The translations under genes were made by a program, and so were the position numbers. Positions 7,421 through 16,072 of a stretch of 33,165 nucleotides of DNA are shown piece by piece (the stretch's first letter is position 1; every line of letters starts with the position of its first letter). Source of the DNA: Flavobacteriales bacterium UBA3364 (GTDB lineage: Bacteria > Bacteroidota > Bacteroidia > Flavobacteriales_F > PHOS-HE28); assembly GCA_002360495.1 (NCBI GenBank), contig DEQO01000040.1, positions 1-33,165 of the forward strand, in the 5' to 3' direction. Under the pieces are notes generated by a model. It searched no databases. It was not told where the DNA came from and saw nothing but the letters and a program-made list of their open reading frames with translations.

Positions 7421-8887
7421 CTATAGTCCTTTCTGGAGCTTGCTGTGCTTCTGGCCGTAGGTGAAGTAGATCGTAATGCCGATCGCCATCCAGATGATCA
7501 AGCGGATCCACGTATCCACCGGCAGGAAGGCCATCTGCAACAGGCAGATCAACGCACCGATAATGGGCACCAAGGGCACCAGCGGCGTACGGAACGGGCG
7601 CGCCATTTCCGGACGCGACTTGCGCAATACGATGATGCCCACGCACACGATAACGAAGGCCAGCAGGGTGCCGATGCTGACCAGTTCACCCAGCAGACCG
7701 ATCGGGAACAAGCCTGCGATGACCGCCGCCACCGAGCCGGTCAGGATGGTGGTCACATGTGGCGTATGGAACTTCGGATGCACTTTCGAGAACACCGGAG
7801 GGAGCAGACCATCACGGCTCATGCTGAAGAAGATGCGGGGCTGGCCCATCAACATCACCAGGATCACCGAGCTCAGACCCGCGATCGCGCCGATCTTGAT
7901 CAACGGTGCCAGCCAGGCCAGTGCACCACCTGCGGAATCGATGGCCAGGGCGATCGGCGCGGGAACGTTCAACTCCGTGTAGTGTACCATGCCGGTCATT
8001 ACAGCAGCGGTGACCACATAAAGGATGGTACACACCAGCAGTGAGTAGAGGATACCCTTCGGCATGTCCTTCTGTGGGTTCTTCGCTTCCTGTGCGGCCG
8101 TGCTCACCGCATCGAAACCGATGTAAGCGAAGAAGATGACACCGGCCCCGGCGAGGATGCCCTGCCAGCCGAAACGCGAAACGCCTGTGGCCGCATCCGT
8201 TACACGCTCGGGAATGTACGGGAACCAGTTCTGCGTTTCCACATACGACATCCCGAAGAAGATGAAGAGCAGGATCACAGCGAGCTTGATCAGGACGATC
8301 ACGTTGTTGAAATGTGCCGATTCCTTGATGCCGCGAACGAGCAACCAGGTCATCAGCGCGACGATCAACACCGCCGGAAGATTGACGATGGCACCCGTGG
8401 AGTGCCAGCCCGTCGGATCGTGGACGAAAGGTGCCGAGGTCAGCGCCTTGGGCATGTGGATCCCGAAGCCTTCCAGGAAACTCACCACATAACCGCTCCA
8501 GCCCACTGCCACCGTGCTCGCACCGAAGAGGTATTCGAGGATGAGGTCCCAGCCTATGATCCAGGCAAGGAACTCACCCAGCGTAGCGTAGGAGTATGAA
8601 TAGGCGCTGCCGCTGATGGGCAGCATGGAGGCGAATTCCGCATAACACAGCCCGGCGAACAAACAGCCCAGGCCAGAAACGATGAACGAGAGCGTGAGCG
8701 CAGGCCCCGCATGGTTCGCTGCGGCCGTGCCGGTGAGCACGAAGATGCCCGTGCCGATGATGGCGCCGATCCCCAACGCAACAAGGTTGGTGGCCGTGAG
8801 CGTTCGCTTCAGCGTATGCCCGCCTTCGTCCGAGCCGGACCGCATCAGTTGCTCGATCGACTTGGTAGCAAAGATCCTGTTGGCCAT
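7421..8887 (-). CDS. APC-superfamily amino acid permease (cationic amino acid transporter type)
   Basis: This is an inner-membrane amino acid transporter of 488 residues. The ATG at 8887 (MANRIFATKSIEQLM) is preferred over upstream in-frame codons because this N-terminus is typical of the CAT/YfnA group and the upstream residues look non-coding. Helix 1 carries GAIIGTGIF at residues 41-49. Further APC segments are YAEFASMLPISGSAYSYSYA, the FFAYIGFDAVSTAAQEAKNPQKDMP loop and PRIFFSMSRDGLLPPVFSKV. These are characteristic of the CAT family, which moves basic or broad-range amino acids with protons. The substrate here is inferred only from the family. It is the first gene of a two-permease unit and is divergent from the flippase gene at 8991. 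Confidence 0.88.
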   Translation of the reverse strand: MANRIFATKSIEQLMRSGSDEGGHTLKRTLTATNLVALGIGAIIGTGIFVLTGTAAANHAGPALTLSFIVSGLGCLFAGLCYAEFASMLPISGSAYSYSYATLGEFLAWIIGWDLILEYLFGASTVAVGWSGYVVSFLEGFGIHMPKALTSAPFVHDPTGWHSTGAIVNLPAVLIVALMTWLLVRGIKESAHFNNVIVLIKLAVILLFIFFGMSYVETQNWFPYIPERVTDAATGVSRFGWQGILAGAGVIFFAYIGFDAVSTAAQEAKNPQKDMPKGILYSLLVCTILYVVTAAVMTGMVHYTELNVPAPIALAIDSAGGALAWLAPLIKIGAIAGLSSVILVMLMGQPRIFFSMSRDGLLPPVFSKVHPKFHTPHVTTILTGSVAAVIAGLFPIGLLGELVSIGTLLAFVIVCVGIIVLRKSRPEMARPFRTPLVPLVPIIGALICLLQMAFLPVDTWIRLIIWMAIGITIYFTYGQKHSKLQKGL

Positions 8888-8976
8888 GATGTCCTGCTTG
8901 GTGAAGCGCCAAGATGCGGCTTTACGCCCACACCACCAAAGCCGACCACATTGCATCAACCCTGTCCGCTTCGACC

Positions 8977-8984
8977 TATGTTAG
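8977..8984 (+). promoter_or_regulatory. Possible -7 box for the flippase gene
   Basis: TATGTTAG lies 6 nt before the ATG at 8991 in the 103-bp divergent gap. It matches TAnnTTTG at 6 of 8 positions. If used, the transcript would be nearly leaderless. Confidence 0.3.
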
Positions 8985-8990
8985 CGCCGG

Positions 8991-10061
8991 ATGCGTCTAG
9001 ACGATAGCCAGATCCTGCGTTCGTTCAGCACCCGGAAGGTGCTTTTACCGGTGGTGATCGGTTTGGGCATCACCGGTTTCCTCATTTGGCGCAACGCCGA
9101 TCGGGCGGCTTTTGAGCGGGTGGAATGGACGTGGCACACCACGTTCTGGATGATCCTCGCCGCGATCAGTGTCGGGATCCGCGACTATGCCTACATGGTG
9201 CGGATCAGGCACCTCACCGACCGCCAGTTGGATTGGTGGCGGACCTTCGTCGTGATCATGTTGTGGGAGTTCGCATCCGCCCTGGCTCCGGGTATCATCG
9301 GTGGTGGTTTCCTCTTCGCGATCCTGATCCTTACGCGCGAGGGTGTAGAGGCCGGCAAGAGCGTCACCATCATCACCTTCACCTCGTTCCTCGATGGCAT
9401 CTTCCTGGCGGTGATGGCGCCGCTCGTCTACTTCACCGTTGGCCGCGAAGCGCTCTTCGCAGGCATGGACACCGGCTCGGGTCCGTGGGACACCGGCTTC
9501 TATGTCTGGTTCTGGACCGTCTACTTCGGCATCCTCGCCTACAAATTGTTCGTTGGCTACGCGCTGTTCGTGAACCCTATGTTCGTGAAGCGGGCATTGG
9601 TCGGCATATTCTCCGCTCCGATCCTGCGGCGCTGGCGGCGAGGCATGGTCACGACGGGCGACCAGCTGATCATTGCGGCGAACGGTTTGAAGAAACGCGG
9701 CTGGGAGTACTGGTGGCCCGCATTGCTCACGACGTTCGTTTCCTGGACCGCCCGCTATTCCATCGTGAATTGTATCCTCCATGCGTTCCATCCCGGCATG
9801 AGCTTCAACAGCGATGCGGTGATCTACGGCAAGCAGGTGATCATGGGGATCATCGTGCTGCTCAGTCCAACGCCGGGTGGCAGCGGCCTGGCCGAGTTCA
9901 TCTTCAACGATTTCCTCGGGCTCTTCATCGCCACCGGCCTTGCCCCGGCGCTGGCCCTGGTCTGGCGATTGATGAGCTACTACCCATACATCGTCGCTGG
10001 CTTGATCCTGCTCCCGCGATGGGTGCGACGGAATGTGCTTGGTCCACGCGATCCCGACTAG
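8991..10061 (+). CDS. LPG-synthase-type transmembrane flippase family protein
   Basis: This is an integral membrane protein of 356 residues with about 8 hydrophobic helices, matching the lysylphosphatidylglycerol synthase TM-region family (PF03706, UPF0104/AglD2). These are the membrane halves of MprF without the aminoacyltransferase, thought to move lipid-linked or charged lipids across the bilayer. The diagnostic segment PTPGGSGLAE is at residues 293-302, in the second-last hydrophobic block, and WEFASALAPGIIGGGFLFA occurs in the first half. There is no catalytic domain, so it cannot itself aminoacylate lipids. The substrate is unknown. It is followed 42 bp later by the nucleoside transporter, but the two need not be functionally linked. 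Confidence 0.82.
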   Translation: MRLDDSQILRSFSTRKVLLPVVIGLGITGFLIWRNADRAAFERVEWTWHTTFWMILAAISVGIRDYAYMVRIRHLTDRQLDWWRTFVVIMLWEFASALAPGIIGGGFLFAILILTREGVEAGKSVTIITFTSFLDGIFLAVMAPLVYFTVGREALFAGMDTGSGPWDTGFYVWFWTVYFGILAYKLFVGYALFVNPMFVKRALVGIFSAPILRRWRRGMVTTGDQLIIAANGLKKRGWEYWWPALLTTFVSWTARYSIVNCILHAFHPGMSFNSDAVIYGKQVIMGIIVLLSPTPGGSGLAEFIFNDFLGLFIATGLAPALALVWRLMSYYPYIVAGLILLPRWVRRNVLGPRDPD

Positions 10062-10077
10062 TCCAAGAAGTTCGCAC

Positions 10078-10085
10078 TACATTTC
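10078..10085 (+). promoter_or_regulatory. Possible -7 box for the CNT transporter gene
   Basis: TACATTTC matches TAnnTTTG except for the last base and lies 18 nt before the ATG at 10104, between the flippase and transporter genes. Confidence 0.3.
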
Positions 10086-10103
10086 ACGGCAAACGGAATA
10101 CGC

Positions 10104-11366
10104 ATGGAACGATTCACCGGACTCATCGGCGTCGCGCTGATCCTTGGCATCGCCTTCCTGGCCAGCAACAACCGCAAGGCCATCAACTACCGGCTGGTAT
10201 TGAGCGGGCTCGGGTTGCAGATCCTGATCGCCCTGCTGATATTCAAGGTGGACGCCGTGAAGAGCGGTTTCCAATGGCTCGGCCGTCGTATGGGCGATGT
10301 GGAGCATGCCGCACGCAAAGGCGCTGAGTTCGTCTGGGGCGGCATCGGTGTGGACCACTTCGATGGCACCATCGGCACCTTCATGAGCGGCGGCTTCATC
10401 TTCGCCTTCAACATCACGGCGACGATCATCCTCGTTTGTGTGCTGGTCGCGATCCTCTACCACATCCGCGTGATGCAGTTCATCGTGGGCATCGTGGCGA
10501 AGGCGATGAACTTCGTGATGCGCGTTAGTGGTGCCGAAGCCTTGAGCAACGTAGCCAGCGCTTTCGTTGGACAGGTGGAAGCGCAGGTGATGATCCGCCC
10601 CTACCTCGCAGGCATGACGCGCAGCGAACTCCTTGCGAGCATGACCGGTTCGTTGGCGTGCATCGCCGGTGGCATACTTATCGTGTACGTGGGCATGGCC
10701 GAACGTGCTGGCATGGACCTCGCCGCCAACCTGATCGCCGCAAGTTTGATGGCGGCACCCGGCGCATTGGTGATCAGCAAGATCGTGTGGCCGGAGACGG
10801 AGGAGAGCCAGACGATGGGCAACGTGAAACTGGAAGTGAAGAGCAACTACGTGAATGTGATCGACGCCATCGGTCACGGTGCGGGCGATGGGTTCAAGAT
10901 CGCCATGAACGTGATCGCGATGCTGATCGGTTTCATCTCCTTGATCGCCTTGCTGAACTACTTGATGACCACGATCGGACACGCCTGCGGACTGGACTTC
11001 GCACTCACGCTGGACTGGATCTTCGGAAAACTCTTCACCCCGATGGCCTGGGCGATGGGCGTTCCATCCCAAGACCTTACCAACGTGGCCACGCTCCTGG
11101 GTGAAAAGCTGACCGTGAATGAATTCCTCGCCTTCCAACACCTCAGCGATGGCACCCGTCCGGTGATGACGGAGAAAGGTCTGCTCATCGTCTCCATCGC
11201 CATCTGTGGCTTTGCGAACTTCAGCAGCGTGGGCATGCAGATCGGTGGCATCGGGGAACTCGCTCCAACGCGCCGTGCGGACCTGGCGAAACTGGGGTTG
11301 AAAGCCCTGCTTTGCGGAACATTGGCGAGTTACATGAGCGCGACATTGGCCGGTATCCTGATGTAG
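10104..11366 (+). CDS. Concentrative nucleoside transporter (NupC/CNT family)
   Basis: This is an inner-membrane nucleoside symporter (H+- or Na+-coupled) of 420 residues, the bacterial CNT length. The N-terminal helices (GLIGVALILGIAFLASNNRK) are followed by the Nuc_recept/gate region. The C-terminal transport domain contains GAEALSNVASAFVGQVEAQ, NLIAASLMAAPGALVISKIV, GFISLIALLNYLM and a final FANFSSVGMQIGGIGELAP, all typical of CNTs. The coupling ion cannot be determined by eye. Salvage of thymidine and other nucleosides fits the nearby thyA-folA pair (14681-15981), and in my recollection this transporter often sits next to them in flavobacteria. Here an unknown exported protein and a ClC gene intervene. 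Confidence 0.92.
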   Translation: MERFTGLIGVALILGIAFLASNNRKAINYRLVLSGLGLQILIALLIFKVDAVKSGFQWLGRRMGDVEHAARKGAEFVWGGIGVDHFDGTIGTFMSGGFIFAFNITATIILVCVLVAILYHIRVMQFIVGIVAKAMNFVMRVSGAEALSNVASAFVGQVEAQVMIRPYLAGMTRSELLASMTGSLACIAGGILIVYVGMAERAGMDLAANLIAASLMAAPGALVISKIVWPETEESQTMGNVKLEVKSNYVNVIDAIGHGAGDGFKIAMNVIAMLIGFISLIALLNYLMTTIGHACGLDFALTLDWIFGKLFTPMAWAMGVPSQDLTNVATLLGEKLTVNEFLAFQHLSDGTRPVMTEKGLLIVSIAICGFANFSSVGMQIGGIGELAPTRRADLAKLGLKALLCGTLASYMSATLAGILM

Positions 11367-11466
11367 GCGGCATGGTTGTTCCATGAACGATGTTCGTAGT
11401 GGTATGCCGGACGCGGCACGGATATTGGCCACCCACCTACTTTCACCGGACAGAACCCGCTTCGCC

Positions 11467-13131
11467 ATGACACCACGCCGTATCCTCCCTCTCGTCGCCA
11501 TCTTGATCGCAACGCTCGGGCTGGGCCAGACGGCCAACGTTCAAGTGGGCAAACCGTTCACCCGCATCGCGAAAGGCGCGACCGGTGACCTGCACACCGT
11601 CGTGGCAGGTGTTCTCGTGGATGACAGCAAGGCGCTCCTTTACGTCGAGGACGGCCTTGTCCACAAGGTGGTGCGCCTGGACGCACAACTTTTGCCGACG
11701 GATGAACTGGCGTTGAACAACTACACCTTCGATGGCTTGACGTGGAATGGACTGGCACCGTTCATCGTGGACGGCACCCTGCACTGCCTGCTCGCCTCAC
11801 AGGGGAAGAAGGCTACGGAGTACGCGATCGGCGCCGTGAATACGAGCGGTGCTCCCGCTCTTGCAAAGATCACGCGCGTCGCGACGAGCGAACTCCCGCT
11901 CTCCAGCAACGCTTCGAACTCGCTCGCCATGCGATCCCTGCCCGATCCGATCCTCTTCAACAAAGGGCTGTCCTATGCGCAAAGTGAACGCATCATCGCT
12001 TCACCGGACGGCCAGCATTTCCTCCTGAACAACTTCACCCTGGACGAGAAAGGCAACAAACGATTCTGGTGCGCCTATCTCGACAGGAACTTCAAGGAAT
12101 TGTGGAGCGGAACGAAAGAGCTGCCTTACATGGACCTACGCAGCAGGATCCACCAGATCAGCCTGGCGAACGATGGCACGGTACACCTGTTGACCTACCT
12201 GTACAGGTGCGAAACCGAAGAGCAGGTGAGCGACAAGATGTGCCACGAGATCCACTTGACCACGATCACCGAGGATGGCAAGACCGTGAAGGACCTGCTT
12301 GTGGACAAGGACTTCGTTTCCACGGCGCGCATGTGCGAGCGCGATGGTGGGAAGGTCTCCATGGCCATCCGGTACGGTTCGCTCACGGGCCAACCCGGTG
12401 TGGTGATGACCTTCGATCCGGCGGATCCGAAGCTGAAGACCACGCCGCTCGTGGACCAGCGCCTCGCATCCATCCACAAGACGAAATTGCTGGCCTATGG
12501 CTCCATCGAACCAGGTGCGAAGAAGACGACGACCTCGCGTACCGCCAAAGTGCCCAACGATGTGGTGGACCTGATGCCGGCATGGGACGGTGGGTTGGTC
12601 CTGGTGGAGACCTTCCTGGAAACTGCCTTCGAGATCCCGATGGGCGAAGCCATCGCCATGCGCCGCCTGGCCGGTGATGTTCGTACATCGTACATCGCCT
12701 CCAATGATTCCATCAAGTGGCAACACATCAACGAACGCGCATTCATGACCACTGCGGGGCAGGCTTATGAAGGTGTGGAGATCCACCTTACCGACCAAGG
12801 GCTGTCCCTGCTCTACGACCACACACCGAAAGGCCTGGATGCGATCAATGTTTCCGGACAGGCGCCCGTTGATGAAAATGAGGGAAAAGGGAAGGGCAAG
12901 AAGGACAAGATCGGCAGCCCTGCAGAGGCCGGTGTGCTGAAGGCCGTAACGCTGGACACACAAGGCAAGGTGGTGGCCGAAGGAACAGCGTTGATGCATC
13001 CCGATGGCTACATACCGTGCCCGACAGGCTCGATCCCCGGCAATACCGGCAGGGTCTTCCTGGTGAAGTGCTTCGATCGGCAGACCACGTACGGCTACGC
13101 CTTGATCGACGCGTCGAAGGTGGGCCAGTAG
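11467..13131 (+). CDS. Exported protein of unknown function
   Basis: I do not recognise a family. The ATG at 11467 gives 554 residues beginning with a signal peptide (MTPRRILPLVAILIATLGLG, probable cleavage after GQTA). Upstream in-frame codons back to 11383 lack signal character. The mature part has no membrane helix and no T9SS tail (the end is TTYGYALIDASKVGQ), so it is probably periplasmic. Alternating short strands with turn-rich motifs (SPDGQHFLLNNFTLDEKGN, ISLANDGTVHLLTYLY, MPAWDGGLVLVETF) suggest a beta-propeller-like fold, which is an inference. A lysine/glycine patch (GKGKGKKDK) lies near residue 475. Four cysteines or more are scattered. It lies between the CNT and ClC genes in the same direction. 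Confidence 0.7.
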   Translation: MTPRRILPLVAILIATLGLGQTANVQVGKPFTRIAKGATGDLHTVVAGVLVDDSKALLYVEDGLVHKVVRLDAQLLPTDELALNNYTFDGLTWNGLAPFIVDGTLHCLLASQGKKATEYAIGAVNTSGAPALAKITRVATSELPLSSNASNSLAMRSLPDPILFNKGLSYAQSERIIASPDGQHFLLNNFTLDEKGNKRFWCAYLDRNFKELWSGTKELPYMDLRSRIHQISLANDGTVHLLTYLYRCETEEQVSDKMCHEIHLTTITEDGKTVKDLLVDKDFVSTARMCERDGGKVSMAIRYGSLTGQPGVVMTFDPADPKLKTTPLVDQRLASIHKTKLLAYGSIEPGAKKTTTSRTAKVPNDVVDLMPAWDGGLVLVETFLETAFEIPMGEAIAMRRLAGDVRTSYIASNDSIKWQHINERAFMTTAGQAYEGVEIHLTDQGLSLLYDHTPKGLDAINVSGQAPVDENEGKGKGKKDKIGSPAEAGVLKAVTLDTQGKVVAEGTALMHPDGYIPCPTGSIPGNTGRVFLVKCFDRQTTYGYALIDASKVGQ

Positions 13132-13191
13132 AACACTCCTGGATTGTTGATCTCTTTGTGCGACCGCATCGTTGACGGCTGCAGGCGCCGC

Positions 13192-13199
13192 TACTTTTA
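13192..13199 (+). promoter_or_regulatory. Possible promoter of the ClC gene
   Basis: TACTTTTA lies 10 nt before the ATG at 13210, with TTGAC at 13172-13176 (15 bp spacing). Both a Bacteroidota -7 reading and a sigma-70-like reading are possible. Confidence 0.3.
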
Positions 13200-13209
13200 G
13201 CGCCTGAGC

Positions 13210-14616
13210 ATGGAAGTACGTGGCTATCGTTCCATCCCCATCAAGATCCAGAAACGGGTCTGGGCCTGGCTGGAGCGTGTGCGCGTGTGGGCGTGGAACA
13301 GCCAGGCGAAGAATTTCATTCTGCTTGCGCTGCCCTACCAGACCAGTGCGATCCTGACTGCGCTGGTGGCCGTAGGCTACGCGAAACTCTTCCAATGGGC
13401 CGAGCATTTCAACAGCTCGTTGATAACGGGCGACCCCAAGCTCGTCTTCCTCACCGCGCCCATCGCATTCCTCACCAGTTGGTGGCTCGTGCGCTTCTTC
13501 TCTCCCATGGCCGGCGGCAGCGGCATTCCGCAATTGATCGCGGCCGTTGAAGTGGGCAACGACGAGGAGAAGAACGACGGCAGCTGGCGCTTTCTCAACG
13601 TGCGCATCATCCTGGTCAAGGTCGTGAGCAGCATCGCCATGGTGCTGGGCGGCGGGGCGGTGGGGCGTGAAGGGCCCACATTGCAGATCGCGGGTAGCGT
13701 GTACCGCACCGTGCACAAACTACTGCCACCGTTCTGGCCGAAGGTGAGCCGCAAGGTGATGATGATCACCGGTGGCGCTGCAGGATTAAGTGCGGCCTTC
13801 AATACCCCGCTCGGTGGTATCGTGTTCGCGATAGAAGAGCTCACGCGCACGCACATCGCCAAGTTCCGCACGGCGGTATTGAGCTCGGTGATCCTGAGCG
13901 GTATGACGGCGCAATGGCTGCTCGGCCCCTATCTCCTGCTCGGTTATCCGAAAGTGGCCACGGTCGGCATATCGTTCATGTACAAGCTTCTTGCGATCAG
14001 CGTGGTGTGCGGCATTCTCGGCGCTCTGTCGTGCAAAGGCATGTTGTTGCTGGACAAGATCCGCCGCGCGCTGAAGAGCTGGACCGCACAAGGCATCTTC
14101 GTCCTGGCGTGTGCGTTCGCCTTTGCCGTGATCGTGTGGCGCTTCGGCACGTACTCGCTTGGCAGCGGTGAAACGTTGTTGGACAACTACCTCTTCGCAC
14201 CGGAAGTCTCGCCTACCTGGCAGAACGTGGTGGGCCGCTATTTCGGAAGTATGGTTAGCACGGGTAGCGGTGGCGCTGGTGGCATGTTCGCACCATCGCT
14301 CACCACGGGCGCTTCCATCGGTGGTCTGTTCGGTCATTGGTTCGGCGAGGATCGCGGCGAGCTGAACATGATGATCCTCGGTGGCATGTGCGCCTTCCTC
14401 ACCGGCGTCACCCGTTCCCCCTTCACAAGCGCGATCCTCGTGTTGGAAATGACCGATCGCCACAGTGTGATCTTCCAACTGATGTACGCCAGCATGATCG
14501 CTTCGGTGGTGGCGCACGCTGTTGATGGCCGCTCGTTCTACGACCGCATGAAGAACCGCCTGATCGACTCGGTGCCCGGCCTGCGAAGGCCTCCCGTGGA
14601 AACGGTGATGGAGTGA
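13210..14616 (+). CDS. ClC-family chloride transporter (probable H+/Cl- antiporter)
   Basis: This is an inner-membrane ClC protein of 468 residues. All three anion-pathway signatures are present: GSGIPQ (residues 103-108), GREGP (152-156, with the gating glutamate E154) and GGMFAPSL further on. A glutamate pair at 209-210 follows FNTPLGGIVFAI, in the place of the internal proton glutamate of the E. coli antiporter. This favours Cl-/H+ exchange over a channel. A tyrosine in GRSFYDRM near the end may match the inner-gate tyrosine. The protein stops soon after the membrane domain and has no CBS pair. Known roles of such proteins include acid resistance and pH or volume control. The physiological role here is unknown. 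Confidence 0.92.
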   Translation: MEVRGYRSIPIKIQKRVWAWLERVRVWAWNSQAKNFILLALPYQTSAILTALVAVGYAKLFQWAEHFNSSLITGDPKLVFLTAPIAFLTSWWLVRFFSPMAGGSGIPQLIAAVEVGNDEEKNDGSWRFLNVRIILVKVVSSIAMVLGGGAVGREGPTLQIAGSVYRTVHKLLPPFWPKVSRKVMMITGGAAGLSAAFNTPLGGIVFAIEELTRTHIAKFRTAVLSSVILSGMTAQWLLGPYLLLGYPKVATVGISFMYKLLAISVVCGILGALSCKGMLLLDKIRRALKSWTAQGIFVLACAFAFAVIVWRFGTYSLGSGETLLDNYLFAPEVSPTWQNVVGRYFGSMVSTGSGGAGGMFAPSLTTGASIGGLFGHWFGEDRGELNMMILGGMCAFLTGVTRSPFTSAILVLEMTDRHSVIFQLMYASMIASVVAHAVDGRSFYDRMKNRLIDSVPGLRRPPVETVME

Positions 14617-14662
14617 GCGTTCACGGCTTTTCAACAACACTTCGATCCCTCCACCGCGCCCG

Positions 14663-14670
14663 TACCTTCG
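14663..14670 (+). promoter_or_regulatory. Putative -7 box of the thyA-folA promoter
   Basis: TACCTTCG lies 10 nt before the thyA ATG. The same octamer occurs 4 nt before the PIG-L gene ATG (20481-20488). It matches TAnnTTTG at 5 of 6 fixed positions. No clear -33 element was seen. Confidence 0.4.
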
Positions 14671-14680
14671 CGGCATACAC

Positions 14681-15475
14681 ATGCAACAGTATCTCGACCT
14701 GCTCCAGCACATCCTGGACAACGGCACACGCAAGACCGACCGCACCGGGACCGGCACCATCAGTTGTTTCGGCTACCAGATGCGCTTCGATCTCGCCGAG
14801 GGCTTCCCGGTGCTCACCACGAAGAAGCTCCACCTCAAGAGCATCATCCACGAGTTGCTCTGGTTCTTGAAGGGCGATACCAACATCAAGTACCTGCAGG
14901 AGAACGGCGTGAAGATCTGGGACGAGTGGGCCGATGCGAACGGGAACCTCGGTCCGGTCTACGGCTACCAGTGGCGCAGCTGGCCCGCGCGTGATGGTGG
15001 AACGATCGACCAGATAAGCGACCTGGTGGCAATGATCAAGAAGAACCCGGACAGCCGCCGCTTGATCGTGAGCGCGTGGAACCCGGCCGATGTACCGAAC
15101 ATGGCGCTGCCGCCCTGCCACTGCCTGTTCCAGTTCTACGTGGCTGACGGCAAGCTCAGTTGCCAACTCTACCAGCGCAGCGCGGACACCTTCCTCGGTG
15201 TGCCGTTCAACATCGCGAGCTATGCCTTGCTCACGTTGATGATCGCACAGGTCTGCGGCTTGGAACCCGGCGAATTCGTCCACACCTTCGGTGATGTACA
15301 CCTGTACAACGATCACATCGAGCAGGCGAAATTGCAGCTCACGCGTGAGCCTCGTCCGCTGCCGAAGATGGAGATCGACCCGAGCGTGAGCGATCTGTTC
15401 GACTTCCGCTTCGAACACTTCGCGCTGAAGGACTACGATCCGCACCCGCACATCAAAGCGGCCGTCAGCGTATGA
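14681..15475 (+). CDS. thyA: Thymidylate synthase
   Basis: This enzyme methylates dUMP to dTMP using methylene-tetrahydrofolate, which is oxidised to dihydrofolate. It has 264 residues, the same length as the E. coli enzyme, with the catalytic cysteine at residue 146 in LPPCHCLFQFY. Other conserved stretches are RTGTGTISCFGYQMRFDL near the start, WRSWPARDGG, the QRSADTFLGVPFNIASYA dUMP-site loop and HTFGDVHLYNDHIEQ. It overlaps folA by 4 bp (ATGA), so the dihydrofolate it makes can be recycled by a translationally coupled partner. The presence of thyA means dTMP synthesis does not depend on ThyX. Confidence 0.98.
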   Translation: MQQYLDLLQHILDNGTRKTDRTGTGTISCFGYQMRFDLAEGFPVLTTKKLHLKSIIHELLWFLKGDTNIKYLQENGVKIWDEWADANGNLGPVYGYQWRSWPARDGGTIDQISDLVAMIKKNPDSRRLIVSAWNPADVPNMALPPCHCLFQFYVADGKLSCQLYQRSADTFLGVPFNIASYALLTLMIAQVCGLEPGEFVHTFGDVHLYNDHIEQAKLQLTREPRPLPKMEIDPSVSDLFDFRFEHFALKDYDPHPHIKAAVSV

Positions 15476-15981
15476 TCGTCTCCGCCATCGCCGCCGTGGC
15501 GCAGAACGGCACCATCGGCAACAAGGGTGACCTGCCCTGGCACCTGCCCGATGACCTGAAGTACTTCCAGCGCATCACGAAAGACCATCATGTGATAACA
15601 GGTCGCAAGAACTATGAGAGCATTCCTGCGAAGTACCGCCCGCTGAAGGACCGGGTGAACATCGTGGTGACGCGCAACAGGGGTTATGTGGCCCCCGGTG
15701 CCCTGGTGGTCGATTCGTTGAACGCCGGTCTGGAGATCGCACACCTCGCGAACGAGAGCGAAGCCTTCATCATCGGTGGTGGCCAGATCTACCGCGAGGC
15801 GTTGACCATGCGGCTGGTCGACCGGCTCTACCTTACCGTCGTGCATGCCGATGTGCAAGGAGATACGCATTTCCCCAAGTTGGACGGGGACGAATGGGAG
15901 GAACTTGAACGAAAACGGCATGAGGCCGATGAGCGCCACGCGCACGCCTTCAGCTTCGTGGTGCTGGAACGGGCGCACTGA
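15472..15981 (+). CDS. folA: Dihydrofolate reductase
   Basis: This NADPH-dependent enzyme reduces dihydrofolate to tetrahydrofolate, completing the cycle begun by thyA. It has 169 residues. The active-site region GDLPWHLPDDLKYF places the substrate-binding aspartate at residue 28 (Asp27 in E. coli). The cofactor segments GRKNYESIP and FIIGGGQIYREAL are present. A tyrosine replaces the usual aromatic Trp/Phe in the G-R-x-x-(W/F/Y)-E-S-I motif. The C-terminal strand pair (THFPKLDGDEWEEL, AHAFSFVVLER) is normal. The start codon overlaps the thyA stop. Confidence 0.97.
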   Translation: MIVSAIAAVAQNGTIGNKGDLPWHLPDDLKYFQRITKDHHVITGRKNYESIPAKYRPLKDRVNIVVTRNRGYVAPGALVVDSLNAGLEIAHLANESEAFIIGGGQIYREALTMRLVDRLYLTVVHADVQGDTHFPKLDGDEWEELERKRHEADERHAHAFSFVVLERAH

Positions 15982-16020
15982 ACCATCCGAAAGGTCCTCC
16001 GTTCAAAGGAACATCATGCT

Positions 16021-16049
16021 CGCGATCGAACCTTGGCATGGTGATCGCG
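16021..16049. repeat. Short hairpin upstream of the lipoprotein gene
   Basis: CGCGATC (16021-16027) pairs with GATCGCG (16043-16049), and ACC (16030-16032) with GGT inside it, with a 2-nt bulge. It lies in the 91-bp gap between folA and the lipoprotein ATG. It could be a weak folA terminator or part of the next leader. There is no U-tract. Confidence 0.3.
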
Positions 16050-16072
16050 TCCTACGGATACAAACGCCTGCC

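Noticed and set aside
10077..11537. Long minus-strand open frame of 486 codons
   Set aside because: It is antisense to the nucleoside transporter, which has clear family motifs. Its composition is shadow-like.
12136..13716. Long minus-strand open frame of 526 codons
   Set aside because: It lies opposite the exported protein and the ClC gene, has a His/Gln/Arg-rich composition typical of antisense frames in GC-rich DNA, and shows no domain.
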